A DNA stretch of 64,000 nucleotides from GCA-2861595 sp035525365 (GTDB lineage Bacteria > Actinomycetota > Acidimicrobiia > Acidimicrobiales > GCA-2861595): assembly GCA_035525365.1 (NCBI GenBank), contig DATLEK010000090.1:35194-99193 (forward strand), in the 5' to 3' direction. Below the pieces are notes generated by a model. It had not been told where the DNA came from and did no database searches. It worked only from the letters and a program-made list of their open reading frames with translations. The position numbers and the translations under genes were made by a program. Below are positions 8,759 through 17,750 of this stretch, piece after piece; positions within the stretch are counted from its first letter, which is position 1; the number at the start of each line of letters is the position of its first letter.

Positions 8759-10768
8759 TCAGCTGGGCCGGCGGCGGCGTGGAGCGTTTAAGCCGGCCAG
8801 GATGTCCAGGTTGCGATCCTTGTGCCACGGCCGCAGGTGCAGATGGGCAGCCGGCTCGGAGCCGTAGAGCAGCAGGCCCTGGTTCTCGGGCATGCGGCGA
8901 ATGACATCCATGGGCAGCAGGCGCCGGTAGGCGGTGTGCTCGCTCACCGAACGGCGAGGCCCGCCGCTGAGGTCGGTGGAGAAGTTGCGCTCGGTGCGCT
9001 CCTCGTCGCCGACGAGCTTGCTGACGTAGTCGAGCGTCTGGGGATCGGCGATGCCCGTCCCAAAGATCTTGGCCCGGTGGTTGTTCAGTACCGTGGAGGC
9101 CCGCTTCCCGTAGATACCCTCGATCTGGGCCAGATCCTGCCAAATGGTCACCAGGCTGATGCCGTGACTGCGGGCCGTGGCGGCGTAGCCGGGCAGATCC
9201 TTGAGGGGAACGATGTTGCCCGCTTCGTCAAGTAAGAGCAAACAAGGATAGATAAGGGTGCCTCCGGCTCGATTCGCCCGCTCGTAGGCGCCGCGGATCA
9301 CCTGCTGCATCAACACGGTGAAGACCGGCCGCAGGCGGTCCATCTCATCGGCACTGGCCACGATGTAGATGGTGTTGGCGTCGTCGAGCCACTCGTCGAC
9401 ATCGATGTCGCAGCGCTCAGTCACCGAAGCGACGGCCGGATCGGCGTAGGTCACGAGCACGTTCTGGAGCTGGGCGTACACACTGCCCCGGAGGCGCTCC
9501 TCCTTGGCCCACAACGACTCGATGGCCACCAGGGCGTCGAGGTCGCCCCGGCTGCGCGCCGCCTCCACCACCCGGGCCTCCAGCGCCTTGGTAAGACGTC
9601 GATCAACCTCGATGGCCACCCGATCCTCGAACTGCTCCTGCATCTCGACGGGCCAGGCCGTGACCTTCTCATCAGCGAGCTGGCCACGCCGTCCGGGATC
9701 AGCCCGCAGGACCTGTCGCAGTGACTCCAGGACCTCGGCGCGGATTCGTGGCTCCATCTCACGGCGCTTCTGCTGAGCCGCCTCGTCGGTCAGGGCCCGC
9801 TCGATCTCGTCAGTCACGCCCGCTTGGCGCCGGAGGATCCCCCGAACCGGTTCTTGGTCCTGGCCGTCGATCCACCGCACGACGTCGCGCATCGTGTGGC
9901 CATCGAGCGCGGCGGCATGCAGGTGGGCTGGAAGCGCCTTGAGAGCCTGCATGGCCCAGTAGTCGGCGTTGGTGACGGTGTCGCGTTTGGTGTCGGCCGC
10001 CTCGCACAGCCACGCCGCCATGCGCATGGCGCCTCCCCAGGTGCCACAGATGCCGAGCGGGCTCCAGTGCGAGCAGTAGTCCGTGAGCCGGCCGGGGTCA
10101 AAGACCCAGACCTGGCCAAGGCCAGCACGCCGGTCGACGGTGGCGTCCACCAACTCGGTCTTGATGCTGGTGGCGATCACCGGACCGTCCCATTCGAGAA
10201 GGGCGGGAATGGCGAAACCTACGCTCTTGCCACAGCCCGAGGGCCCGACAACGGCCAGGCTGACCTGCGGCTCGGTGGCGACAAATCGCCCGTCGACACG
10301 ACCGAGAATGACACGTCCCCGCTTGGGACCGGGGACCACGAGCCTGCGCAGGTCCCTGGCTCCGGCGAGGCCAGCACTGGGGTCCACTCCGAGAGGATGA
10401 CGCTTGCCGCCCAGGGCGCGGCAGACCCAGGCGACGACGAGGGCGACGCCGATTACTGCGACGACGACGAGGGCCAGGCACAGGTAGAACGGGACGGGTC
10501 CGGGCAGCGCCGGGCGTTGCTCGGGCGACCACGCCGCGCCAGGATCGGCAAAGGTCGAAGGGAGCCGCCAGAGAGCCTTGCCGGCGTCGGCCAGACCGCC
10601 TCGAAGCGGTGGGTTGCCCGCCAACCAGGCGGCCAGATGCGAGCCAGCCAGGAAGATCCCGGCCAGAGCGACGGCGGCGCCTGCGGCGACGAGGGCGACG
10701 GTCTCGCCGGCGCCCATCCCTGATCCGGTTCGAGGGGAGCCACTCCCCGCGCGGTGATTTGTGAGCAT
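8759..10768 (-). CDS. VirD4/TraG-like conjugative coupling ATPase
   Basis: Membrane-bound hexameric ATPase of the type IV coupling-protein family, which feeds DNA or protein substrates into a secretion channel. 669 residues. Two N-terminal membrane segments lie near residues 24-50 and 92-117. Walker A (GPSGCGKS) is at 175-182 and Walker B (LLLLDEAGN) near residue 515. A long helical insertion rich in charged residues sits between them. The ATG at 10768 is preceded by AAGGA six bases away. It is divergent from an excisionase-like HTH gene. No VirB4, VirB6 or relaxase gene is visible nearby, so its partner channel may be the Tad-type machine at 17.8-26.6 kb. Confidence 0.9.
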   Translation of the reverse strand: MLTNHRAGSGSPRTGSGMGAGETVALVAAGAAVALAGIFLAGSHLAAWLAGNPPLRGGLADAGKALWRLPSTFADPGAAWSPEQRPALPGPVPFYLCLALVVVAVIGVALVVAWVCRALGGKRHPLGVDPSAGLAGARDLRRLVVPGPKRGRVILGRVDGRFVATEPQVSLAVVGPSGCGKSVGFAIPALLEWDGPVIATSIKTELVDATVDRRAGLGQVWVFDPGRLTDYCSHWSPLGICGTWGGAMRMAAWLCEAADTKRDTVTNADYWAMQALKALPAHLHAAALDGHTMRDVVRWIDGQDQEPVRGILRRQAGVTDEIERALTDEAAQQKRREMEPRIRAEVLESLRQVLRADPGRRGQLADEKVTAWPVEMQEQFEDRVAIEVDRRLTKALEARVVEAARSRGDLDALVAIESLWAKEERLRGSVYAQLQNVLVTYADPAVASVTERCDIDVDEWLDDANTIYIVASADEMDRLRPVFTVLMQQVIRGAYERANRAGGTLIYPCLLLLDEAGNIVPLKDLPGYAATARSHGISLVTIWQDLAQIEGIYGKRASTVLNNHRAKIFGTGIADPQTLDYVSKLVGDEERTERNFSTDLSGGPRRSVSEHTAYRRLLPMDVIRRMPENQGLLLYGSEPAAHLHLRPWHKDRNLDILAGLNAPRRRRPS

Positions 10769-10822
10769 TTTTTGTCCTTGTTTGCGCTTATCTGCCTATA
10801 GTTTCGTCCACTCTATCCTCGT

Positions 10823-10828
10823 TTACAC
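10823..10828 (+). promoter_or_regulatory. -10 box of a probable leaderless promoter
   Basis: TACACT, inside TCGTTTACACT, ends 10 bases before the ATG at 10839 and no Shine-Dalgarno sequence lies between. The same CGTTTACACT string occurs before the LysM gene at 27671-27678. Confidence 0.5.
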
Positions 10829-10838
10829 TGGAGCGCCG

Positions 10839-11450
10839 ATGGAATCCGACCTCTCGATCAACGTCCTGCCGCCCGTCCTCTCCACCCGCGACGTCGCCGA
10901 GCTGCTCAACGTCCATGTGAGAACGGTGCTCGCCATGGCCAAGGACGGGCGTCTCCCCGCCCATCATCTGCCTGGCAGCCGACGGATCCAGTTCCTGACC
11001 GCCGAGATCCTCGATACCTTGGGCGGTACCGGCTTCGGTGAGCTCGCCGGCGCTCAGGCTGCGCAGGCCCCCGCCGTCGTGCCAAGTTCACCCTCAGTGG
11101 AGGCGGACCCGTGCGACGTCTGGGGAGCGGCGCCGGCGAAGTGCGGCGAGGACTGGGCCGAGCGATGTCTGGCCCACTGGGTCGACTCGGCTAGGGAGAC
11201 CGGGCTCTCGCCGATCGGCGTCACCTCGGCCCACCTCCCAACCATCGCTGGCCGCGACTCGGTCGGCGCCGTGGAGATCGACGGTCTCGTCTACGAGGTC
11301 AGGACCGGCCCTCGCCAGCGCACCCGCTTCGTGGACGACGACGGCGAGGTCCGATGGGGACTCATCGACGCCGTGTGGGTGGAACCGCGATCACAGACAG
11401 GGCCTCCCGGAGAAACGCCATCGGACTCGCGGAAAGACCTCGCGACGTAG
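10839..11450 (+). CDS. Excisionase-family helix-turn-helix protein with extra C-terminal domain
   Basis: 203 residues from the ATG at 10839; the frame extends upstream to 10761, but that part runs through the promoter. Residues 15-60 form an excisionase/MerR-type HTH (STRDVAELLNVHVRTVL ... LPGSRRIQF). The remaining 130 residues, with two DxxGxVxxGLIDAVW-like strands near the end, are not recognised. It is divergent from the VirD4-like gene and convergent with the HU gene. A close paralogue of the HTH domain lies at 26770, at the other end of this accessory block, suggesting a shared regulatory or recombination-directionality role. Confidence 0.85.
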   Translation: MESDLSINVLPPVLSTRDVAELLNVHVRTVLAMAKDGRLPAHHLPGSRRIQFLTAEILDTLGGTGFGELAGAQAAQAPAVVPSSPSVEADPCDVWGAAPAKCGEDWAERCLAHWVDSARETGLSPIGVTSAHLPTIAGRDSVGAVEIDGLVYEVRTGPRQRTRFVDDDGEVRWGLIDAVWVEPRSQTGPPGETPSDSRKDLAT

Positions 11451-11452
11451 GG

Positions 11453-11968
11453 CTACCGCTTTTTGGCGACGCCAACCCGTGCCCTGGTCGGGGTCCGCTT
11501 CGCCGGCGCCTTGGTGGCGGCCCGCTTCACCGGTGTAGCTGCCCGCCGGGGTGCGACCTTTGCGGTCGCTGCCCGAGGCGGAGCCATCGCCTTCTTGGCC
11601 GGGGCCGCTTTGGCAGGCGCAGCCTTAGTAGCCGGCGCCGCCTTGACGACTGCCGGCGGCCACACTCCCTTGGCCAGCTTGGGTGCCGCCGAAGGACTCA
11701 TGACGGCGTCCTTGAAGCCCTTGAGCGCGGTGATCTTGGCCTTCTTGGAAGCCTTGACCTTCACCGGTGCGCCGGTCGCTGGGTTGCGAGCCATGCGAGC
11801 CGGGCGGTCCACCCGGGCGAACTTCGCAAAGCCGGAGATGGTGACCTGCTCACCCTTGGCCGCTACCGCCTCGATCACCTCGGTGGTTCCCCGCAACGCC
11901 TTGTCCACATCACGAGGATCGAGACCAACGTGGGCGGCAACGGCGTTGACGAGTTCCTTGCGGTTCAT
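11453..11968 (-). CDS. HU-type nucleoid protein with a Lys/Ala/Pro-rich tail
   Basis: Histone-like DNA-bending protein, 171 residues. The first 90 residues are a standard HU domain (MNRKELVNAVAAHVGL ... FAKFARVDRPARMARNPATG). The last 75 residues are a basic PAKKA/AKRTP-type tail similar in style to mycobacterial HupB, which compacts DNA. The ATG follows AGGAG. The domain resembles chromosomal HU, but the gene lies between element-type genes (HTH and RecB-like nuclease), so it may be an accessory copy carried by the element. Confidence 0.93.
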   Translation of the reverse strand: MNRKELVNAVAAHVGLDPRDVDKALRGTTEVIEAVAAKGEQVTISGFAKFARVDRPARMARNPATGAPVKVKASKKAKITALKGFKDAVMSPSAAPKLAKGVWPPAVVKAAPATKAAPAKAAPAKKAMAPPRAATAKVAPRRAATPVKRAATKAPAKRTPTRARVGVAKKR

Positions 11969-12228
11969 GTGTTCTCCTGGCTATCGGGTGGAACAACCAG
12001 TGTGGCTTGCAGAAACGCCACCATGGGGGACCCGTGGCCACTCGACACCGCACCGTTGTCCCCCCGCTGATACCTCTGGCTCGATCTCGAACTCATGGTC
12101 AACCGTCTGCTCCGGCCGAACCAGGTGTTCCACCAGGCCGAACCGCCGCCGCTGACGACCCGGCCACGACGGAGCGGCGTCAAAGCCCTTCCCCAACCGG
12201 AGTGGCCGACTACAAGATCCTTGTCATG

Positions 12229-14169
12229 TCACCGCCGCCCGTTGACGGACTGCACAATTTCGTCCAGGTCCTCGATGGCCGGGAAGTTGGTCGACCGCAA
12301 CCACCGGCGGACGGCGGCGGTCGCTCGCACGTCGTCCTCGTTGTAGTCGAGGAGTCGCTTACGGGCGGCGCTGACTCCGTCGCCGGCGCCGTCAACAGCC
12401 GCGCGGTGCCAGAGCATCGACAAGTCGCCTGCCGGCTCATCATCCCGCCAGGAGAAACCAGCGCGAGGAGCGATCGTCTTGAGACCGTTGCCCGCTCCGC
12501 TCTCCAACTGAGTCCTCAGGACATCCAGCAGATCGACGAACTCGTCGCCATCGACGAAGGAAGCAACCTCCTCCCGCGCACCGACGGCGCCCAGGTGCGC
12601 CTCCGCAAGGGCGGCACCTGATGTGAGAGCGCCTCGCTCGGCGGACGCCGACCAGCAGTAGAAGACGATCCGGCGACCGCTGTCGTGTGCCGCCCGGCGC
12701 TTTTGCTGAACCCAGTCCCAGAAGCGTGCGAAGAGTCGGGCCTCGAGCAGTTCGGTCGGTGGCCCCCACTCGACAACGGGCACGTACACGGAGTCGACGA
12801 GGGCGCCCCAGAGGTAGGTGGTGCCGTCGAGTGTGTTCTCCATGTCGATGTCGACCTCCACGTCGCCCGCAGGCACCGCCACGGTGGCTACGCCGCGCCG
12901 GCGGTGGAGAACACCGTCGCCGAACACCGCCACGCGGGCGACGTCGATGGCCCGCGCCAGCGAGCCGCCCACCATGCGGTTGTGCATCGACAGTGCTCGT
13001 TGGTCCAAGGCAAGCACATCACGAGCTGTCGTCACGTCATGATCAACGAGGACAGCAAGCTCCTTTGAGTCATCGCCGACCAGATCTGTGATCGGGGTGT
13101 CGGGGCTGACGGAGCCGACAACGTCGACCATGCCGGTGACATCCGTCGTGGGCGGTAGATCGTCACGCAATAGGGCCGTCCGGCGGTCGAGGCGAGCCAG
13201 GTCGCGTCGGGACCCGATGCCGGCCCGCCGATGGGTCTGCCACTCCACATACCCGTGGAGCGGCAGGAGCGAGACGCTGTCGATCTCGCGCAGGCGGGGG
13301 CCGCAGTGCGAGTACCACGGGCACGAATCACATTCACCCACCTGTACGGGCTCCACAATGTGGTCCCCACCCAGGGCGGCGGCGAGCACGTCGAGACGAA
13401 AGGCGAACTCGAAGTCGTATCGCTCAAGGGTCGTTTCCGTATCGTGGCCCTTCCAGGTGGCCCGGAACCGAGGGGCGCCGAGGTCGATCCAGGCGACCCG
13501 CCGCTCCTTCCCGATGATGCCGCCCCAGGCCGCGTCGGCGCCATGGCCGCACGCTTCGAGCATCCGGTGGTAGTGGGCGAGCTGCAGAGCGTCGCCGCGC
13601 AGCGACTTCACCACCCACGCCATATCGGACTTCGCAGCCGACAGCGAGGGGTCGGCGAGGGCGGACACCAGGCCCGGGACCTGTCTGTCTCGCTCTCGGG
13701 GGTCCAGCGTCTTGTGGTGCTTCACGTCGATGGGGACGTAGGCGGCGGCGCCGTCCGGCCGTGTCCCGGCCCGCACGAGCACGTCAGGCTTTCCGGTCCG
13801 CCGGCCGACCTCGTCCACGGGAAGCCGCCCGCCGAGGATGAGCTCGACGCCGTCGGCCATCGCCTGCACCGTCGCCGCGAGGCGCACATCTCCGGGCACG
13901 CCGTCGTCGAGGTGCAGCGCAGCCGGATTGGTCGCGCACAGGTCGGCGAAGACCGCGGCCTCGAAGGCAACGCCCTCGTCCATCCTGGCCCGGGCCATCA
14001 CCGACTCCGGCAGGGGTGCCTCGACGGGCGGGATGAGATCGAACTCCACCCGAAGGGGGCACCGCTTGGCCACGTAACCACCCTGAGCCGGCACCCGGCT
14101 GACATCCCACCGCGGCGCATACCGGTCGACTCCGCCTGGTGCCGTCCCCGAATCGACGATGTCGCTCAT
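12229..14169 (-). CDS. TM0106-family RecB-like nuclease
   Basis: 646 residues. The chosen start is the ATG at 14169 (MSDIVDSG); the frame runs back to 14592, but that part lies over the transposase remnant and has no family likeness. The N-terminal half has a RecB-type PD-(D/E)xK core (GKPDVLVR near residue 125, then PIDVKHHK near 148). A CDSCPWYSHC cysteine cluster follows near residue 275. The C-terminal half is an RNase H-like 3'-5' exonuclease domain (VEVDIDMEN and the closing DYNEDDVRAT). Known members are uncharacterised nucleases. The gene lies in a neighbourhood with TIR and restriction genes, so a defence or DNA-processing role is plausible. Confidence 0.85.
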   Translation of the reverse strand: MSDIVDSGTAPGGVDRYAPRWDVSRVPAQGGYVAKRCPLRVEFDLIPPVEAPLPESVMARARMDEGVAFEAAVFADLCATNPAALHLDDGVPGDVRLAATVQAMADGVELILGGRLPVDEVGRRTGKPDVLVRAGTRPDGAAAYVPIDVKHHKTLDPRERDRQVPGLVSALADPSLSAAKSDMAWVVKSLRGDALQLAHYHRMLEACGHGADAAWGGIIGKERRVAWIDLGAPRFRATWKGHDTETTLERYDFEFAFRLDVLAAALGGDHIVEPVQVGECDSCPWYSHCGPRLREIDSVSLLPLHGYVEWQTHRRAGIGSRRDLARLDRRTALLRDDLPPTTDVTGMVDVVGSVSPDTPITDLVGDDSKELAVLVDHDVTTARDVLALDQRALSMHNRMVGGSLARAIDVARVAVFGDGVLHRRRGVATVAVPAGDVEVDIDMENTLDGTTYLWGALVDSVYVPVVEWGPPTELLEARLFARFWDWVQQKRRAAHDSGRRIVFYCWSASAERGALTSGAALAEAHLGAVGAREEVASFVDGDEFVDLLDVLRTQLESGAGNGLKTIAPRAGFSWRDDEPAGDLSMLWHRAAVDGAGDGVSAARKRLLDYNEDDVRATAAVRRWLRSTNFPAIEDLDEIVQSVNGRR

Positions 14170-14286
14170 CCCGTCGAAGGGTACGCAGCCGATGTGACAC
14201 CGGCGCCGGAAAGGAGCCGTACCTCGTCGAGGTAGCTCTGGCGTCAGAGTTGGGCACCCGCACCGCCTCGACACCATGAGGCTCGC

Positions 14287-14574
14287 ATGGCCAAGGCCAG
14301 AGCCGACGAGCAGCAGCCCGAGACCAAGGCGCTGTTGCGGGCTCGCTGCAAGGTAAAGCGAAGGATCGCCCACCTGCACGGCGCCGGCACGCGCAAGGCC
14401 CGCTTCCGGGGGCACCGCAAAACCAAGCTTCAGCTCAACATCGCCGCCGCCGTGGTCAACATCAAACGCCTCGGCTTCATCGGGGCTTGGTCCCACTTCG
14501 GAGCTCGCCGGCGCCGTTTGAGCGCTCGTTTTGGTGACCCAATCGGCACCTACCCCTACCGCCGGCGCCATTGA
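14287..14574 (+). pseudogene. C-terminal remnant of a DDE transposase
   Basis: A 95-residue frame whose second half (RKARFRGHRKTKLQLNIAA, then VVNIKRLG) matches the end of IS1182/IS5-like DDE transposases, where an RKxRxxG...LQ...LTAxxxNLxR signature follows the last catalytic Glu. The DDE catalytic core is absent and no inverted repeats were found. It is a decayed insertion-sequence fragment between the nuclease and the TIR gene. Confidence 0.6.
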
Positions 14575-14682
14575 TGCCTCAAAAGACGCCAAGACGACGA
14601 ACGTCGTCGTTTAGACCGCCGCCACCCCCGATCCGCTTCAGCCACCGGGTCTTCCCAGAAGCCCCACTTCCTGCCGGCTCAC

Positions 14683-15577
14683 CTAGAACGGCTCGGCAGC
14701 GTCGAAGGTGGGGGCCAACGGATTGGCCGCGAGGATCCTCACCTCAATAGCCGACAGGTTGCCGTCGAAGTCGAAGGCCCCCTGCAGCTCGCTGTTCTTC
14801 TTCTCGGCGTTGCGCAGCTGTTCGGCTTGGTCTTTGGTGGAGGAGAGGCGTCTCCGTCGCCAACAGGCCCGACAACCGGTTCGCCTGATCGAAGGACCGA
14901 GCATTCGCGAGCTGCTCGACGATGGCCTCGGTGAGCTTGTCGGCCGTGCGCTTGTCGTGTAACAGGATCAGCGTCAGTTGCCGAGCGAGAGCCTTGACTT
15001 CTTGAGCACCGGCGTTGATGATCGCCTGGACGGAGCCGAAGAATCCGTAGGGGTAAAGGTCGAAGTGGATCGGCACGACCGGAACGCCGCGACCGAGGGC
15101 AAAGCCGACCTCTTGGTCGCACCAGTCACTCTCACGGAACCCGGAGTGCAGAAGCCCGACTAGGGCGTCGCAGGAGTGGAGCGCCGACTCGATGACCAAC
15201 TGCCACTCCTTTCCAGGCCTGATGTCATCGTGCGCCACGAAGGCGTCGATGCCGTAGAAGCGCAGGTTCGACTTCAGCGAGTGGGCCGTGAGCTTTTGGT
15301 TCGCCAGGTGCGTGATGAACAGGCGAAATCTGCCGTCCTCCCACGGCTCCTCGTCGGGGCGAGAATGACCCATGAGGTACTGATCGAGCGCTGCCAACTT
15401 CGCATCGGTGTTGTTCTTGATGCAGTGCAGAACGTACGACTTGGCATCGCCTTCCCAGCGCCACTCCGTCTCGAAGCCGAACTGCTCCAAGACGAGATCG
15501 ATCTCGGCCCAGTCGTCCTCGGCGCCGAGCCGGGTAGCGATGCGCTTGATGACAGCGACACGCTCTCCGGGTTGCAT
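14683..15577 (-). CDS. TIR-domain protein, C-terminus frameshifted
   Basis: Bacterial TIR (Toll/interleukin-1 receptor) protein, a family of NAD+-processing immune effectors and signal makers. The frame from 15577 gives an unrecognised N-terminal domain (residues 1-80, QFGFETEW...WEGDAKSYVL) and a TIR domain at about 84-215 with the key glutamate in the WCDQE motif (Glu156). The frame then runs into Arg-rich nonsense. A different frame restores a normal C-terminus (DQAEQLRNAEKKNSELQ, ending FDAAEPF) to a stop at 14683. The shift lies in the CCTCTCCTCCACC tract (14837-14849) and equals one extra base. It may be a mutation or a sequencing error. No adjacent ThsA-like partner is seen. Confidence 0.8.
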
Positions 15578-15932
15578 GTGAGAAGGCTATGACCATCCAT
15601 CGTGAGGCGATTTAGAGACTACGCGGTCCACAAGCCGCCTCCGGGCCGGGAGACTGATGCGCCCATCCGCAAATCGACGCAGCTGCGCGAAGCCGCCCGC
15701 ACGAGTTCCCCGATGGCACGTCGTGCGAGGGGCCGCGCGCTACTTCGCGCTGCCCTCGTACGGCACTCGGGCGGTGGCGATAGCGGTCGACGATTGGACG
15801 CGACCGCCGTTGCGCGCCCTTGCCCCGCTTCAGCTATCGGCAAGAACCATCGGGTCGTTGTCGATGTGGAGCTTAGGTAGCAGCTCTCCGGCTGCGTGCT
15901 TTCCCGACGGACGTTCGCACTGAGTCGCATGC
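15578..15932. other. 355 bp without a recognisable gene
   Basis: Upstream of the TIR gene and downstream of the winged-helix gene. Short frames exist on both strands, but none has a plausible start site or a family likeness. Confidence 0.5.
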
Positions 15933-16781
15933 TCAACCTGTCGGGGAGATTGGCGCCATTGCGCTGAGTGAGTCTGGCACCAGCTCATACCTCTTCCGGA
16001 GTCGCGGGCTCTCAAGGTCGCTGCGGACAACCTCCCGATCGGTTCGGATCAGTCCGTACTTCTTCTCTAGGCCCGAAGAGGCGATCCGCCAGGTGTCCTC
16101 AGACATGCCGTAGTGCCGAAGGTGGGTCCCACTCAGTGCCTGGGGTCCGCCACTGCGATCACGACCACGGCCGCCGCAAAGGTCCAGGATCGCGATGAGG
16201 ACGGCAAGCTCCTTACCGGATAGGCACCAGATCCACCGTTGGGTCCAAAGCTCAAGCGGAATGCCAATGTAGGGAGTGCCAGGCTCAATCCAGGCACGAC
16301 CTGAGCCCAACGGATGAAGCAGCGTGATCTTCGGGGCCTGGCCCGCTCGGCGCTCAAGCTGGATCAGTTTTCTCTCCGCGAGTTGGTTCTGCGCGTCGGA
16401 GATCCGTCTCGAGCCAGGGCCACCGGGATCCGGGAGAGCCAGAGCCTTTGCCCATGTGGCGCCCGCGACATCCACGATCGTGTTCCGACCGTGGACGGCG
16501 TGGCTGTGCTTGCTCCCAGCGAGCAACACCGTGGTGAGGTACAGCTTCAACCGGACCGTTCCTCCGCGTCCGCCCGAAAGGAGATTCGCGAGCATCGTGT
16601 CACCGCCATCGCCTCGGGCGAACGAGGCCGGGAGGCGAATGCCGGACCTCCTCTGGGAGCGCTCGACAAGACGATCAAGCGCCCAGCTTGCCTCTGGGGT
16701 GACTTCCAGGGTTCGGGCGGGTTCGGCGATCGCTCCTGCGCGCCGAGGCGGCCTGGAGGCGTTCGGGGTATCAACGTTCAC
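15933..16781 (-). CDS. Winged-helix protein, possibly a replication initiator
   Basis: 282 residues with two winged-helix-like halves. The first (LKLYLTTVLLAGSK ... QLAERKLIQLERRAG, about residues 78-150) and the second (LSGKELAVLIAILDL ... MSEDTWRIASSGLEKKYGLI, about 187-250) each end in a basic turn like that of plasmid initiators and related DNA binders. The GTG at 16781 overlaps the stop of the small membrane gene as GTGA. No catalytic motif is visible. Four 9-bp direct repeats lie about 400 bp upstream at 17191-17226, which fits an initiator-iteron pair but is not proof. A transcription factor is the alternative. Confidence 0.65.
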   Translation of the reverse strand: MNVDTPNASRPPRRAGAIAEPARTLEVTPEASWALDRLVERSQRRSGIRLPASFARGDGGDTMLANLLSGGRGGTVRLKLYLTTVLLAGSKHSHAVHGRNTIVDVAGATWAKALALPDPGGPGSRRISDAQNQLAERKLIQLERRAGQAPKITLLHPLGSGRAWIEPGTPYIGIPLELWTQRWIWCLSGKELAVLIAILDLCGGRGRDRSGGPQALSGTHLRHYGMSEDTWRIASSGLEKKYGLIRTDREVVRSDLESPRLRKRYELVPDSLSAMAPISPTG

Positions 16782-16966
16782 GATCCATCACCAACCAGTA
16801 AGAGTGCTAGAGCGAGGAGGGTGCTGGCAGCGCTCAGGGACGCCGCCAAAGTCGGGCTCCACCAGCACAAGGCAAGTAGCGGGATCCCAAGGACGAGGAC
16901 TATGAGCAATTTCCTGTTGCGCACCTTGGATCTTCGGTCTGTTCCAGAAGAGTTAATCCCTGACAT
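16778..16966 (-). CDS. Small two-helix membrane protein
   Basis: 62 residues from ATG at 16966. A basic N-terminus (RRSKVRNRK) is followed by two hydrophobic segments at about residues 19-36 and 41-58, so both ends should face the cytoplasm. Its stop overlaps the GTG of the winged-helix gene as GTGA, indicating co-translation. The function is not recognised. Small size lowers confidence, but the overlap pattern supports it. Confidence 0.6.
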   Translation of the reverse strand: MSGINSSGTDRRSKVRNRKLLIVLVLGIPLLALCWWSPTLAASLSAASTLLALALLLVGDGS

Positions 16967-17750
16967 GAACCCAGACTACCTTGCTAAAAACCGCAGGTCA
17001 GCGACGTGCTACTACGCTTGTTACGGGCACAATCGGCGCGTGTAACGTGGTAGTGGTTCATCAGCGAAACGGTACTGTGATCCTCGTCAAGGCGTAGAAA
17101 CGCCCTTACAACGGGCCGCCTGCGGGGGTCCCGAGGCCATTTGACCTGCGAAAGCTGCGACACATCGGCACTGGCCGTCCACGTCCTCGCACCCCTTGAA
17201 CCCCTATCACCCCTACGACCCCTTGTCTCCGCTGCACAAGGGCACTTGGATTTCGAGCGGATCGGTGAGGGTGCATGACGGCCTGTGGAGCGCGTGCCGA
17301 TCCTGACGGCAGCAGACCGCCCGCAGCCATGCAGAACGCCGATGTGCCGCCGGGCGCCAGCTAGCACATATCCGCCCGCTTGCGACAGGCGTCTGGCGAC
17401 CCGGTAACCGGCGCAGCCGAGCGCATCTACCGCCCATAACGCTCCACCGGCTGATCCGGACAAGTAGCCCCGAGGTACCGGTCGAGGGCGGCACCACCAC
17501 GGCTGTCGTGTTCCCCGCCGCCAGCACCCTGCCTGATGAGATGCCGTGTGTGGGCAGCGTCTGCTGGCCGCCAGCGCGCAGATTCGATGGCCGCCGCCAA
17601 GAGGGCGTACGGCGCGGCTTGGATCAGGTCGCTCCGTTACGCCACATGTGCTTCGGCTAAATGAATTGTCAGCCGTCGTCTTGCCAGGATCATGGGCTCG
17701 ATCACCGCCTAGGCGGCGGCACTCCGGTCACTCGTCGGCTTCCGACGCAT
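16967..17750. other. 784-bp gene-free stretch containing iteron-like repeats
   Basis: No frame on either strand looks coding. The stretch holds the four 9-bp tandem repeats described separately and must carry the promoter of the 16966 gene. It lies between the winged-helix operon and the 3' end of the Tad operon and is a candidate for an origin or attachment region. Confidence 0.5.
17191..17226. repeat. Four tandem 9-bp iteron-like repeats
   Basis: ACCCCTTGA, ACCCCTATC, ACCCCTACG and ACCCCTTGT occur without spacing. The core ACCCCT(T/A) is constant and the last two bases vary. Direct repeats of this kind upstream of a winged-helix gene resemble plasmid iterons, though 9 bp is short for an iteron (commonly about 17-22 bp). 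Confidence 0.6.

Noticed and set aside
8556..9143. 195-residue minus-strand frame at the end of the coupling ATPase gene
   Set aside because: Overlaps the VirD4-like gene out of frame and has no start signal or family likeness.
16984..17463. 159-residue minus-strand frame over the iteron-like repeats
   Set aside because: No ribosome-binding site, Arg/Ala-rich random composition, and it reads through the direct repeats as low-complexity sequence.
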